64,000 nt of DNA from Wandonia haliotis (GTDB lineage Bacteria; Bacteroidota; Bacteroidia; Flavobacteriales_D; Crocinitomicaceae): assembly GCF_039523435.1 (NCBI RefSeq), contig NZ_BAAAFH010000022.1, forward strand, positions 620,001-684,000, read 5' to 3'. Shown here piece after piece: positions 41,755 to 49,882 of the stretch. Below the pieces are notes generated by a model. That model ran no database searches. It saw only the letters and a program-made list of their open reading frames with translations, and had not been told where the DNA came from. The number at the start of each line of letters is the position of its first letter. Within the stretch, counting starts at the first letter, position 1. Both the position numbers and the translations under genes were made by a program.

Positions 41755-44373
41755 TTGGCAGGGAAAGAGAAAAAAGTAGCGGAGACTCCTTTGATGAAGC
41801 AATATAATCAGATCAAGGCAAAGCATCCTGATGCTTTGTTATTGTTTCGCGTTGGGGATTTTTATGAAACTTTTGGAGACGATGCGGTAAAGGCATCCAG
41901 GATATTGGGAATCATTCTTACGAAACGAAAAAACGGTTCGGCTTCTCATATCGAACTGGCAGGCTTTCCACATCACTCGCTTGAATCTTACCTGCCCAAA
42001 CTGGTAAAAGCCGGACAGCGTGTTGCAATCTGTGATCAGCTTGAAGACCCGAAAATGACAAAAACAATTGTCAAGAGAGGGGTTACCGAACTTGTAACTC
42101 CCGGAGTTGCTTTTAACGACCAGGTACTTCAAAACAAACAAAACAACTTTCTTGCCTCTGTTCATTTCGGGAAAAACAGCTCTGGAGTTGCATTTCTTGA
42201 TATATCGACAGGTGAGTTTCTTGTAGCAGAAGGAACGGAAGAGTATATCGACAAGCTTTTACAGGGATTCAAACCCAGTGAGGTATTGTACCAGAAAAAT
42301 CGCACCTCACGGTTTAAAGAAGTTTTTGGAGAAGGATTCTACACCTTTAAACTGGAAGACTGGGTTTTTACAACTGATTTTGCCGATGAGATTCTTAATA
42401 AACAATTTGGCACAGCTTCTTTGAAGGGATTCGGAATTGAACATCTTTCACAAGGAATTATCGCAGCCGGAGCGGCTTTGCATTATCTTTCAGAAACGCA
42501 GCACGACCGAATCGGACACATTACACGAATTAATCGAATTGAAGAGGATAAATACGTTTGGCTAGACCGATTTACGATCCGAAATCTCGAATTGATCCAT
42601 TCACAAAATATCGGTGCGACGGTTTTAATCGATATTATTGATCAGACACTCACTCCGATGGGAGGACGTATGCTAAAACGCTGGATGGTTTTGCCAATGA
42701 AAGACCTTAAAACGATACAGCAACGACTGGATGCTGTTGAGTTCTTCGTTACACATCCTGAAGATGCAGAAACACTTGCTTTTCACCTGGATCAGATCGG
42801 AGATCTGGAACGATTGATTTCGAAGGTTGCTGTCGGACGGATTAACCCCAAGGAGGTTATTATTCTCCGTAATGCAATTCGCGAATTACAACCGATACGC
42901 GAGAAATTGAGTGCTGCTGATTCGGAAGCCATTTCACAAATCGCCGGTCAGTTGGACTTATGTGAGAAGTTTCTGGAAATGATCGACACGCAGCTGCATC
43001 CCGAACCGGCTATTGCAGTAGGAAAAGGATCTGTAATTGCCGATGGTTTTCACAAAGACCTGGATGAACTCCGAAAAATTGCTTTTTCAGGGAAAGATTA
43101 TCTGGATCAACTACAAGAAAGAGAATCCGAAGCAACAGGGATTCCATCACTGAAAATTGCCTTTAATAATGTATTCGGCTATTATATTGAAGTCCGTAAT
43201 ACACACAAAGACAAAGTACCTGAAGGCTGGATCCGTAAGCAAACCCTCGTAAATGCCGAACGTTATATAACTGAAGAGTTAAAAGAGTATGAAAGTAAAA
43301 TTCTGGGAGCAGAAGACAAAATACACGCTCTCGAATCTCAACTTTTTCAGGAACTTATTCTTTCCATGGCTCCCTACACGGAAACCATTCAACGCAATGC
43401 GCAACGCATCGCTATGTTAGATTGTCTGCACTCGTTTGCTACAGTTGCCCAGGAAAATCAGTATACCAAACCCGAAGTAAATGACGGGAAAGTTCTTGAT
43501 ATCAAAAATGGACGACACCCGGTCATTGAAAAACAGCTACCTCTGGGAGAAGAATATATTGCCAACGATGTCTATCTGAACCCAGACAGCCAACAAATCA
43601 TTATGATAACAGGGCCCAATATGTCCGGTAAATCAGCCATATTGCGTCAGACAGCGTTGATTACTCTATTGGCACAGATCGGGTCATTTGTTCCAGCCAG
43701 TCAGGCAAAAATAGGAATTGTAGATAAAATCTTCACCCGTGTCGGAGCTTCGGACAACATTTCAAGTGGCGAATCGACGTTCATGGTAGAAATGAACGAG
43801 ACCGCCAGTATTCTGAATAATGTCACAGACAGAAGTCTTGTTCTTCTGGATGAAATCGGGCGGGGAACCTCGACGTATGACGGGATCTCAATCGCTTGGG
43901 CTATTGCCGAATATCTTCATCAGCATCCACAGGCACATTGCAAAACGTTATTTGCAACACACTACCACGAATTAAATGAAATGACCCATCAGTTTGATCG
44001 GATTCGCAATTTCAATGTCGCAGTTAAGGAAATCGGAAACAAGGTCATTTTTCTTCGTAAGCTTATGGAGGGAGGAAGCGAACACTCCTTTGGTATTCAT
44101 GTCGCTAAAATGGCCGGAATGCCTCCTCAGGTAATTCAGCGCGCGACAAAAATGCTGATGCACCTTGAAAAGACACACAAACCCGAGGAGCGAAACAAAG
44201 TGGTAGAAGCCGTCAGTTCACCGGAAATGCAACTCAGCATCTTTCAGCTTGATGATCCTGTTTTACAAAACATCAAAGAGGAATTGATTTCGATTGACAT
44301 TGATACACTGACTCCGGTGGAGGCGTTGATGAAGTTGAATGAAATTAAGAAGTTGGTGGGTGTGAAATCGTAG
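41755..44373 (+). CDS. mutS: DNA mismatch repair protein MutS
   Basis: An 872-residue mismatch-recognition ATPase. The mismatch-binding Phe-x-Glu motif is in GDFYETFGDDA (~35), the clamp/lever region in the middle, Walker A MITGPNMSGKSAILRQ (~622), SSGESTFMVEMNET, Walker B LVLLDEIGRGTSTYDG and the ATHYHEL motif. Near the C-terminus MQLSIFQLD contains a QLSxF-type sliding-clamp binding motif. No ATG precedes the conserved ETPLMKQYNQIKAKHPDA block; the start is TTG at 41755 (Met14 would lose conserved residues). Confidence 0.96.
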   Translation: MAGKEKKVAETPLMKQYNQIKAKHPDALLLFRVGDFYETFGDDAVKASRILGIILTKRKNGSASHIELAGFPHHSLESYLPKLVKAGQRVAICDQLEDPKMTKTIVKRGVTELVTPGVAFNDQVLQNKQNNFLASVHFGKNSSGVAFLDISTGEFLVAEGTEEYIDKLLQGFKPSEVLYQKNRTSRFKEVFGEGFYTFKLEDWVFTTDFADEILNKQFGTASLKGFGIEHLSQGIIAAGAALHYLSETQHDRIGHITRINRIEEDKYVWLDRFTIRNLELIHSQNIGATVLIDIIDQTLTPMGGRMLKRWMVLPMKDLKTIQQRLDAVEFFVTHPEDAETLAFHLDQIGDLERLISKVAVGRINPKEVIILRNAIRELQPIREKLSAADSEAISQIAGQLDLCEKFLEMIDTQLHPEPAIAVGKGSVIADGFHKDLDELRKIAFSGKDYLDQLQERESEATGIPSLKIAFNNVFGYYIEVRNTHKDKVPEGWIRKQTLVNAERYITEELKEYESKILGAEDKIHALESQLFQELILSMAPYTETIQRNAQRIAMLDCLHSFATVAQENQYTKPEVNDGKVLDIKNGRHPVIEKQLPLGEEYIANDVYLNPDSQQIIMITGPNMSGKSAILRQTALITLLAQIGSFVPASQAKIGIVDKIFTRVGASDNISSGESTFMVEMNETASILNNVTDRSLVLLDEIGRGTSTYDGISIAWAIAEYLHQHPQAHCKTLFATHYHELNEMTHQFDRIRNFNVAVKEIGNKVIFLRKLMEGGSEHSFGIHVAKMAGMPPQVIQRATKMLMHLEKTHKPEERNKVVEAVSSPEMQLSIFQLDDPVLQNIKEELISIDIDTLTPVEALMKLNEIKKLVGVKS

Positions 44374-44436
44374 TTTTCCGATACGACTATACTTGTCATA
44401 AAAAACATAGCGTTTAGATATGGTATATGCTGAATA

Positions 44437-44949
44437 TTATTTTAATTCGGGTTTATTGGTAATTAACTCATAGCCCACAAACTTCTTCCCTTCCTTATCC
44501 ACACCAATAAAATACCATACTACTTTACTTTCTCTATTACCAAGGTTATTAGACATTGACCAATTATTATTATCCGTATATTCCTTTCCTGTTTTTAAGA
44601 CTCCGTCCGGAGCACCATACCATTTTTCAAACTCTCTATTATTAAATGGTCTCGACCGAATAGTCCTTTCAACCCAAGAGTTATTCTCTTCAATAAGTCC
44701 TCCAAACTCTATTATCCTCAGCTCCTTATCCATCGTTGAAACAGTAGTTGCATAGCTCCATTTGTATTTACCCCATCTGGATAGAGTATCATTTAACGAC
44801 GCATAGGCTGTATCCACACTATGCTTAACTTCTATTCCTACTGGCAGATTTCTGATTTTCTCAGGAAGATTTATAGTCTTACGATCCAAATCGGAACAGC
44901 CGATTAACAGTGTTAAGGATAATAATAAAAAGTATTTCATTGTTTGCAT
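44437..44949 (-). CDS. Hypothetical lipoprotein (170 aa)
   Basis: The lipoprotein signal MKYFLLLSLTLLIGC is followed by SDLDRKTINLPEK, so it is probably membrane-anchored facing the periplasm. The mature part is mixed alpha/beta with WGKYKWSYATTVSTMDKELR and KVVWYFIGVDKEGKKFVGYE; no family is recognised. ATG at 44949 (or 44940) begins the signal peptide directly, whereas an upstream Met at 44985 would add a polar stretch. It is divergent from purT. Confidence 0.65.
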   Translation of the reverse strand: MQTMKYFLLLSLTLLIGCSDLDRKTINLPEKIRNLPVGIEVKHSVDTAYASLNDTLSRWGKYKWSYATTVSTMDKELRIIEFGGLIEENNSWVERTIRSRPFNNREFEKWYGAPDGVLKTGKEYTDNNNWSMSNNLGNRESKVVWYFIGVDKEGKKFVGYELITNKPELK

Positions 44950-45079
44950 TATATAATCCGTACCAGAACTATAGGTCTGCCTCAAATGTAGTTAATTACA
45001 TTAAAACATATCAGTTGGCAGTTCAACTGATTTTGACAAACTTGCCTCGCAAGCACCTCATTCGTGGGATAAAAATCAC

Positions 45080-45087
45080 TAAATTTG
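45080..45087 (+). promoter_or_regulatory. Probable -7 box for purT
   Basis: TAAATTTG fits TAnnTTTG, 39 nt before the purT ATG. A small inverted repeat TCAGTTG-GCAGTT-CAACTGA lies upstream at 45011-45030 in the divergent intergenic region; its role is unknown. Confidence 0.45.
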
Positions 45088-45126
45088 AAAGCAAAAGAAT
45101 CACGGTTGTCTTCAAACAGTTTTACG

Positions 45127-46290
45127 ATGAAAAAAATACTTCTTTTAGGTTCGGGTGAGTTAGGTAAAGAATTTGCTATAGCTGCGCAGCGTAACGGACA
45201 ATACATTATTGCAGTGGACAGTTACGAAGGTGCTCCGGCAATGCAGGTCGCCCATGAATCAGAAGTAATTAATATGTTAGATGGCAGTGAACTCGATCGC
45301 ATTGTCGCTAAACATCAACCGGATTTGATTGTACCTGAAATTGAAGCTATTCGAACGGAACGCTTCTACATTTACGAAGATCAGGGAATTCAGGTTGTCC
45401 CGAGTGCAAAAGCTGCCAACTTCACGATGAACCGAAAAGCAATCCGTGATCTTGCGGCAAAAGATCTGGGAGTTCGTACAGCCAACTACCGATATGCGAC
45501 TTCTTACGAAGAATTAAAAGCCGGTGTAGCACATACCGGAATGCCTTGTGTTGTTAAACCTCTTATGTCCAGTTCCGGAAAAGGACAATCTGTTATTCGT
45601 ACAGAAGAGGATATTGAAAAGGCATGGAATTATGCACTTGAAGGATCAAGAGGAGATTTGAAAGAAGTCATTGTTGAGTCTTTTGTTGATTTTGATTACG
45701 AAATTACCTTACTGACTGTCACTCAAAAGAACGGGGAAACACTATTCTGTGCTCCCATTGGTCACCGCCAGGAAAGAGGAGATTATCAGGAAAGTTGGCA
45801 ACCCGCTCCGATGTTGGAAACTCATCTGAAAGAAGCGCAGGAGATGGCTGAAAACGTTACCCGTGCGCTGGGCGGTGCAGGAATCTGGGGCGTTGAATTT
45901 TTTATAGCTAAAGAAGGAGCTTACTTTTCAGAACTCTCCCCACGTCCACATGACACAGGAATGGTAACACTTGCCGGAACACAAAATCTGAACGAATTCG
46001 AGTTACACTTACGAGCAATTCTTGGTTGGCCTATTCCGGAAATAGAACTACTCCAATCCGGAGCCAGTGCTGTAATTCTCAGTGAAATTTCCGAAGAAAA
46101 AACTCCGGAGTTTGAAGGAGTCGAAAAGGCCTTAAGCTATCCTTCATCTGATATCCGACTGTTCGGAAAGCCTTCCACCCGTAAGTACAGACGTATGGGA
46201 GTCGGGTTGTATCACGATACGGTTGATACAGATATTGAGGAAGTAGTAGCAAAAGCGAAAGAGATTGCAGGGGCAATAAAAGTTAAATAA
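45127..46290 (+). CDS. purT: Formate-dependent phosphoribosylglycinamide formyltransferase
   Basis: A 387-residue ATP-grasp enzyme of purine synthesis: formate plus ATP plus GAR to formyl-GAR. N-terminal KILLLGSGELGKEFAIAAQR, VPEIEAIRTERFYIYED, ATP-grasp loop VKPLMSSSGKGQSVIR, FDYEITLLTV, GIWGVEFFIAKEGAYFSE and RPHDTGMVTLAGTQNL. ATG at 45127 is chosen because conserved sequence begins there; the frame is open further upstream (Met at 45085). A small membrane-protein gene follows 10 bp later. Confidence 0.95.
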   Translation: MKKILLLGSGELGKEFAIAAQRNGQYIIAVDSYEGAPAMQVAHESEVINMLDGSELDRIVAKHQPDLIVPEIEAIRTERFYIYEDQGIQVVPSAKAANFTMNRKAIRDLAAKDLGVRTANYRYATSYEELKAGVAHTGMPCVVKPLMSSSGKGQSVIRTEEDIEKAWNYALEGSRGDLKEVIVESFVDFDYEITLLTVTQKNGETLFCAPIGHRQERGDYQESWQPAPMLETHLKEAQEMAENVTRALGGAGIWGVEFFIAKEGAYFSELSPRPHDTGMVTLAGTQNLNEFELHLRAILGWPIPEIELLQSGASAVILSEISEEKTPEFEGVEKALSYPSSDIRLFGKPSTRKYRRMGVGLYHDTVDTDIEEVVAKAKEIAGAIKVK

Positions 46291-46300
46291 GTATTAGCCC

Positions 46301-46564
46301 TTGAAAAGACCAATAAAATGGAAACAGGGTGTAATACCTCCTCTTATTTTCGTATTACTCTTTTTTGCCGCTCTTAGTAATCTAAGCGGGCAATCAGGTG
46401 GTGATTTAGTTCTGCGCTTACTTACAAGCGTACTACTCTTACTTCAAACCTTTGTTACAGGTCTGGCTACATTTCGTCAAACTTTTCAGGAAAAAATGTT
46501 CTGGATACTCGGACTACTTCTTACATGGCTGTCAGGTGGTATTCTGCTTTACAATATCACATAA
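46301..46564 (+). CDS. Small membrane protein of unknown function (87 aa)
   Basis: It encodes about three hydrophobic segments (GVIPPLIFVLLFFAALSNL, LVLRLLTSVLLLLQTFVTGL, MFWILGLLLTWLSGGILLY) with a basic N-terminus, so it should be an inner-membrane protein. The only plausible start is TTG at 46301, as the near-by ATG (46318) is out of frame. It follows purT by 10 bp and may share its transcript. No family recognised; moderate confidence that it is real. Confidence 0.55.
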   Translation: MKRPIKWKQGVIPPLIFVLLFFAALSNLSGQSGGDLVLRLLTSVLLLLQTFVTGLATFRQTFQEKMFWILGLLLTWLSGGILLYNIT

Positions 46565-46574
46565 ATTTAAGTCC

Positions 46575-46635
46575 TGTTTCTCCTGCTGACACCACTATAC
46601 ATAGAACTTTATAAAGATCCGAAGCAGGAGAAACA
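46575..46635. repeat. 13-bp perfect inverted repeat between convergent genes
   Basis: TGTTTCTCCTGCT (46575-46587) and AGCAGGAGAAACA (46623-46635) enclose 35 nt that include the palindrome CTTTATAAAG. It probably folds in both transcripts and may act as a two-way terminator, although T-tracts are lacking. Confidence 0.75.
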
Positions 46636-46661
46636 AAACCTGATCCACTATCTATTTAAAC

Positions 46662-47201
46662 CTATTTCGATGAAGAGAGTTCTCGCCTGTATACCCACAC
46701 GTCCAATCCCTGATAAAGCGTTTTCTTATCTCTTTTGAAACCATTTTTTTCGGCTACTCTTTCCGACTTTACATTACCCACATCAATAATTGAGATCAGC
46801 GAGTCAATCAACTGATGCTCTATTGCAAAATCCATAAACAAGCGCGCTGCTTCGGCTGCATAACCCTTCCCCCAGTATTGAGGCAATAACTGGTAACCGA
46901 TCTCTATCTCATAGTTCCCATCAACCTCTTTACCCAAAAGTCCACACAACCCAATAAAATTTCCGGTCTCTTTTTCGATCAATGCTTTTAAGCCATAGGT
47001 CTTCTCTTCATACCGGGTAAACTGACTAGACAAAAACTTTTCCGCCGCAGGAAGCGGGTTCTCCGGAGCATAATATTCCGGAAAAAACTCTGTTGCATCT
47101 TTACTTCTCACAAAATCACACCAGTGCACAGCATCTGCCGGAACAAGGAAACGAGTGACAATTCGTGGTGACTCGATCTTAGCTTTATAATAATGCTCCA
47201 T
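46662..47201 (-). CDS. GNAT-family N-acetyltransferase
   Basis: About 179 residues of the RimJ/RimL-like acetyltransferase type: PRIVTRFLVPADAVHW start, FIGLCGLLGKEVDGNYEIEIGY, acetyl-CoA loop LLPQYWGKGYAAEAARLFMDF and the final VGNVKSERVAEKNGFKR. It would transfer an acetyl group from acetyl-CoA to an unknown amine (protein N-terminus, amino acid or drug). ATG at 47201 begins the domain; a longer reading from 47270 adds a Lys/Cys-rich tail not expected in the family. Confidence 0.85.
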   Translation of the reverse strand: MEHYYKAKIESPRIVTRFLVPADAVHWCDFVRSKDATEFFPEYYAPENPLPAAEKFLSSQFTRYEEKTYGLKALIEKETGNFIGLCGLLGKEVDGNYEIEIGYQLLPQYWGKGYAAEAARLFMDFAIEHQLIDSLISIIDVGNVKSERVAEKNGFKRDKKTLYQGLDVWVYRRELSSSK

Positions 47202-47279
47202 GTATTCAAAATTACGATTATTCTTCGGAATTTTGTGCGCGCATATTTTTTTGTATTTTAGAATAGACAAACATCAATT

Positions 47280-48986
47280 ATGATTTTTAACAAACTTATT
47301 TACCTGCCAGTCATTATCTTACTCTTACAATCCTGTACCTCTACAAACTCTGAAACAACTCCGGAAACTGTATTTGAAAATCAATTTATTGCAGCAAAAA
47401 AGGAGGCCTCGGACTACATTCGCAAAACGATACAGTTGTCTGACTCTACAAAAGGGATTTCCATTCATGGTATTCGCCTAAAAAACCCGAAAGAAATTGA
47501 GACTTTTTATACAACTCACCACTTTTCGCCAGGCTGGTTAAAACATAGCGACAACATGGGCTTAATAAATGAAATGGCTCGTTATATAGAAAATATATAC
47601 TACCACGGATTGAACCCGTCCGACTATCTGGCAGATACTATTCTCCACTATTCTCAATTAGTTCAGACCAATAAAAACCTCTTATTACAGCCTGATTTTA
47701 TTGCCCGTTTCGATCTTTTACTCAGCGATGCATTCTTTTCGTTATCCCAGCATCTTTACTACGGAAAAGTTTCACCCAAGAGTCTTTCTGCCGGATGGGA
47801 AATAGATCAGGTTAAACCTGCTTTGAATTTTACTTCCGAACTGGCACTGTTTCTCAAAGGAGCCCAAAGTTTGAATTCGTTTATGCAACGTTTTTACCCA
47901 TCCCATCCCGGATACAATAAAATGGTAACCTATGCGCAATTGCTATCGGAAACACAAAAAGAGGACAGTTTTCTGGTAATTATCCCGGAAAACAAAATCA
48001 CACTGCATATTCTTGAAGATAGTTCATACAATGAACAACTTGTAAACCGACTACGTTATCTCGGTTATACACATCAGACCCTTCTTGATTATACCGACAG
48101 TTTACAAAACCTGTTTACAGCCATCAAAAACCTTCAGGAGCATTATGGGTTAAATCAGGATGGTGCAGTTGGCAAACGAACCTATAGTGCTCTCAACGAA
48201 ACCACTGAAGAAAAACTGGGTAAACTTTTTGTAAATATGGAACGCTTGCGCTGGATGCCCGCTTCTTTTTCGGAACACTATCTTCTGGTAAATATTGCCG
48301 ATTACACACTTGATTATATTAAAAATCAGGATACTTTACTTCACATGCGTACCGTTGTCGGAAAAGATGCCCGTCAGACTCCGGTTTTTCAAGCCCGTAT
48401 GACTTATCTGGTTTTCAGCCCGACCTGGACCTTACCTCCGAGCATTCTCTATGAGGATGTTATTCCGGCAGTAGCCAAAAACATTGATTATCTGCAAAAA
48501 AAGGAAATGATTGTTCTGGATCGGTCAGGAAATAGTGTTGACCCCAATACTATTGACTGGAAAAAAGCCGGAAAAGGGAACTTCCCTTATCGCATCCGAC
48601 AAAAACCGGGAGGTCTCAATGCTCTGGGGCGTGTTAAGTTCATGTTTCCGAATACGCATAGCATTTATTTACATGATACACCTTCCAAAAGCTTTTTTCA
48701 ACGGGACTCCCGTACTTTTAGTTCCGGATGCATCCGCATTGAAAAGCCCATAGCACTGGCCGAGTTGTTACTGGAAAATAATTCTGCTGAATGGACAGAA
48801 GAAGAAATAAAAGAAGCCATGTTCTCTGAAGAAGAACAGATCGTCACTCTAAAAGAAAAACCGGATGTTTATATCTATTATTTAACTGCCTGGAGTACTA
48901 TGACAGGTGAAATTCATTTCCGCGAGGATGTGTACTCCAGAGATCCTGAAATTCTGAAAGCTTTACAACTAACAAAAAAGAAATAA
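47280..48986 (+). CDS. L,D-transpeptidase, YcbB-like lipoprotein
   Basis: A 568-residue envelope protein. Lipobox LLQSC puts the lipid anchor at Cys19. Middle: scaffold region and a PG-binding-like helix (LQEHYGLNQDGAVGKRTYSAL, ~290-310). C-terminal YkuD catalytic domain: IADYTLDYIKNQDTLLHMRTV, MTYLVFSPTWTLPPSI, IYLHDTPSKSFFQRDSR then TFSSGCIRIEKP with the nucleophilic Cys. It would form 3-3 peptidoglycan cross-links or attach proteins. It converges with hemF, 2 bp between stops. Confidence 0.92.
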   Translation: MIFNKLIYLPVIILLLQSCTSTNSETTPETVFENQFIAAKKEASDYIRKTIQLSDSTKGISIHGIRLKNPKEIETFYTTHHFSPGWLKHSDNMGLINEMARYIENIYYHGLNPSDYLADTILHYSQLVQTNKNLLLQPDFIARFDLLLSDAFFSLSQHLYYGKVSPKSLSAGWEIDQVKPALNFTSELALFLKGAQSLNSFMQRFYPSHPGYNKMVTYAQLLSETQKEDSFLVIIPENKITLHILEDSSYNEQLVNRLRYLGYTHQTLLDYTDSLQNLFTAIKNLQEHYGLNQDGAVGKRTYSALNETTEEKLGKLFVNMERLRWMPASFSEHYLLVNIADYTLDYIKNQDTLLHMRTVVGKDARQTPVFQARMTYLVFSPTWTLPPSILYEDVIPAVAKNIDYLQKKEMIVLDRSGNSVDPNTIDWKKAGKGNFPYRIRQKPGGLNALGRVKFMFPNTHSIYLHDTPSKSFFQRDSRTFSSGCIRIEKPIALAELLLENNSAEWTEEEIKEAMFSEEEQIVTLKEKPDVYIYYLTAWSTMTGEIHFREDVYSRDPEILKALQLTKKK

Positions 48987-48988
48987 GC

Positions 48989-49882
48989 TTATACCGTCTC
49001 CGGTGTTGTTTTTCCTGAAAGGAAGTCCAGTGTTTTCTGTTCTTCTTCCGTAGCTTTATAATCATATATCCATGAAGCAGTAACGGGAAGTGACATTAGT
49101 ATAGACTCCGTTCTTCCACCCGTCTTTAATCCGAAAGTAGTTCCCCGATCATAAACCAGATTAAACTCTACGTAACGTCCTCGCCGGTAATTTCTCCATG
49201 CAATATTCTGCTCAGAATATTCTTTTTCCCGCTCTCCGGTTTGCTCCGCGTATATCTCAACAAAAGCTCTTCCCAATTCGCATGAAAAGGCAAACAGTTC
49301 CTCTTTCGAAAGGGAGTTTCCTTCGTGCTGGTGATCGTAAAAGATACCGCCAACTCCCCTTGTTTCATTTCGATGCGGAATAAAGAAATAGGTATCTGCC
49401 CATTCTTTAAACTTTGGGTAAAAAGAAGCGTCGTATTTATCACAAATTTTCTTTAAACGACTGTGAAACAGGCTTGCTTTTTCAGGAACGACGTAATGCG
49501 GTGTCAGATCTATTCCCCCACCTAACCAATACTCGCCCGTATCCATTTCAAAATAACGGATATTCATGTGAATGATGGGCACAAACGGATTTTTCGGATG
49601 AAGCACAATAGAAACCCCTGTTGCAAAGAATTCGCTTCCGTTCAACCCCAGTTGTTTGTTCATCGCTTCGGAAACAGGCCCGTGGACTGCGGAGAAATTC
49701 ACACCACCTTTTTCGATCAGGTCTCCATCGGAAAGCACACGGGTTCTTCCCCCTCCTCCTTCTTCTCTTGTCCAAAGATCTTCTACAAAAGTTGATTTGC
49801 CATCCAGTTCTTCTAATCCCTTACAGATCTCATCCTGGATTTTACGATACTCTTCCGCTATTACTTCTCTACTAATAGACAC
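48989..49882 (-). CDS. hemF: Oxygen-dependent coproporphyrinogen III oxidase
   Basis: A 297-residue heme-pathway enzyme that oxidatively decarboxylates coproporphyrinogen III using O2. Signatures: WTREEGGGGRTRVLSDG, FSAVHG, FFATGVSIVLHPKNPFVPIIH then MNIRYFE, the metal/substrate region EYWLGGGIDLTPHY, HRNETRGVGGIFYDHQ and RRGRYVEFNLVYDRGTTFGL. It shows that the host makes heme under oxic conditions. Its start overlaps the LysM protein gene by 11 bp, so they are likely co-transcribed. Confidence 0.96.
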   Translation of the reverse strand: MSISREVIAEEYRKIQDEICKGLEELDGKSTFVEDLWTREEGGGGRTRVLSDGDLIEKGGVNFSAVHGPVSEAMNKQLGLNGSEFFATGVSIVLHPKNPFVPIIHMNIRYFEMDTGEYWLGGGIDLTPHYVVPEKASLFHSRLKKICDKYDASFYPKFKEWADTYFFIPHRNETRGVGGIFYDHQHEGNSLSKEELFAFSCELGRAFVEIYAEQTGEREKEYSEQNIAWRNYRRGRYVEFNLVYDRGTTFGLKTGGRTESILMSLPVTASWIYDYKATEEEQKTLDFLSGKTTPETV

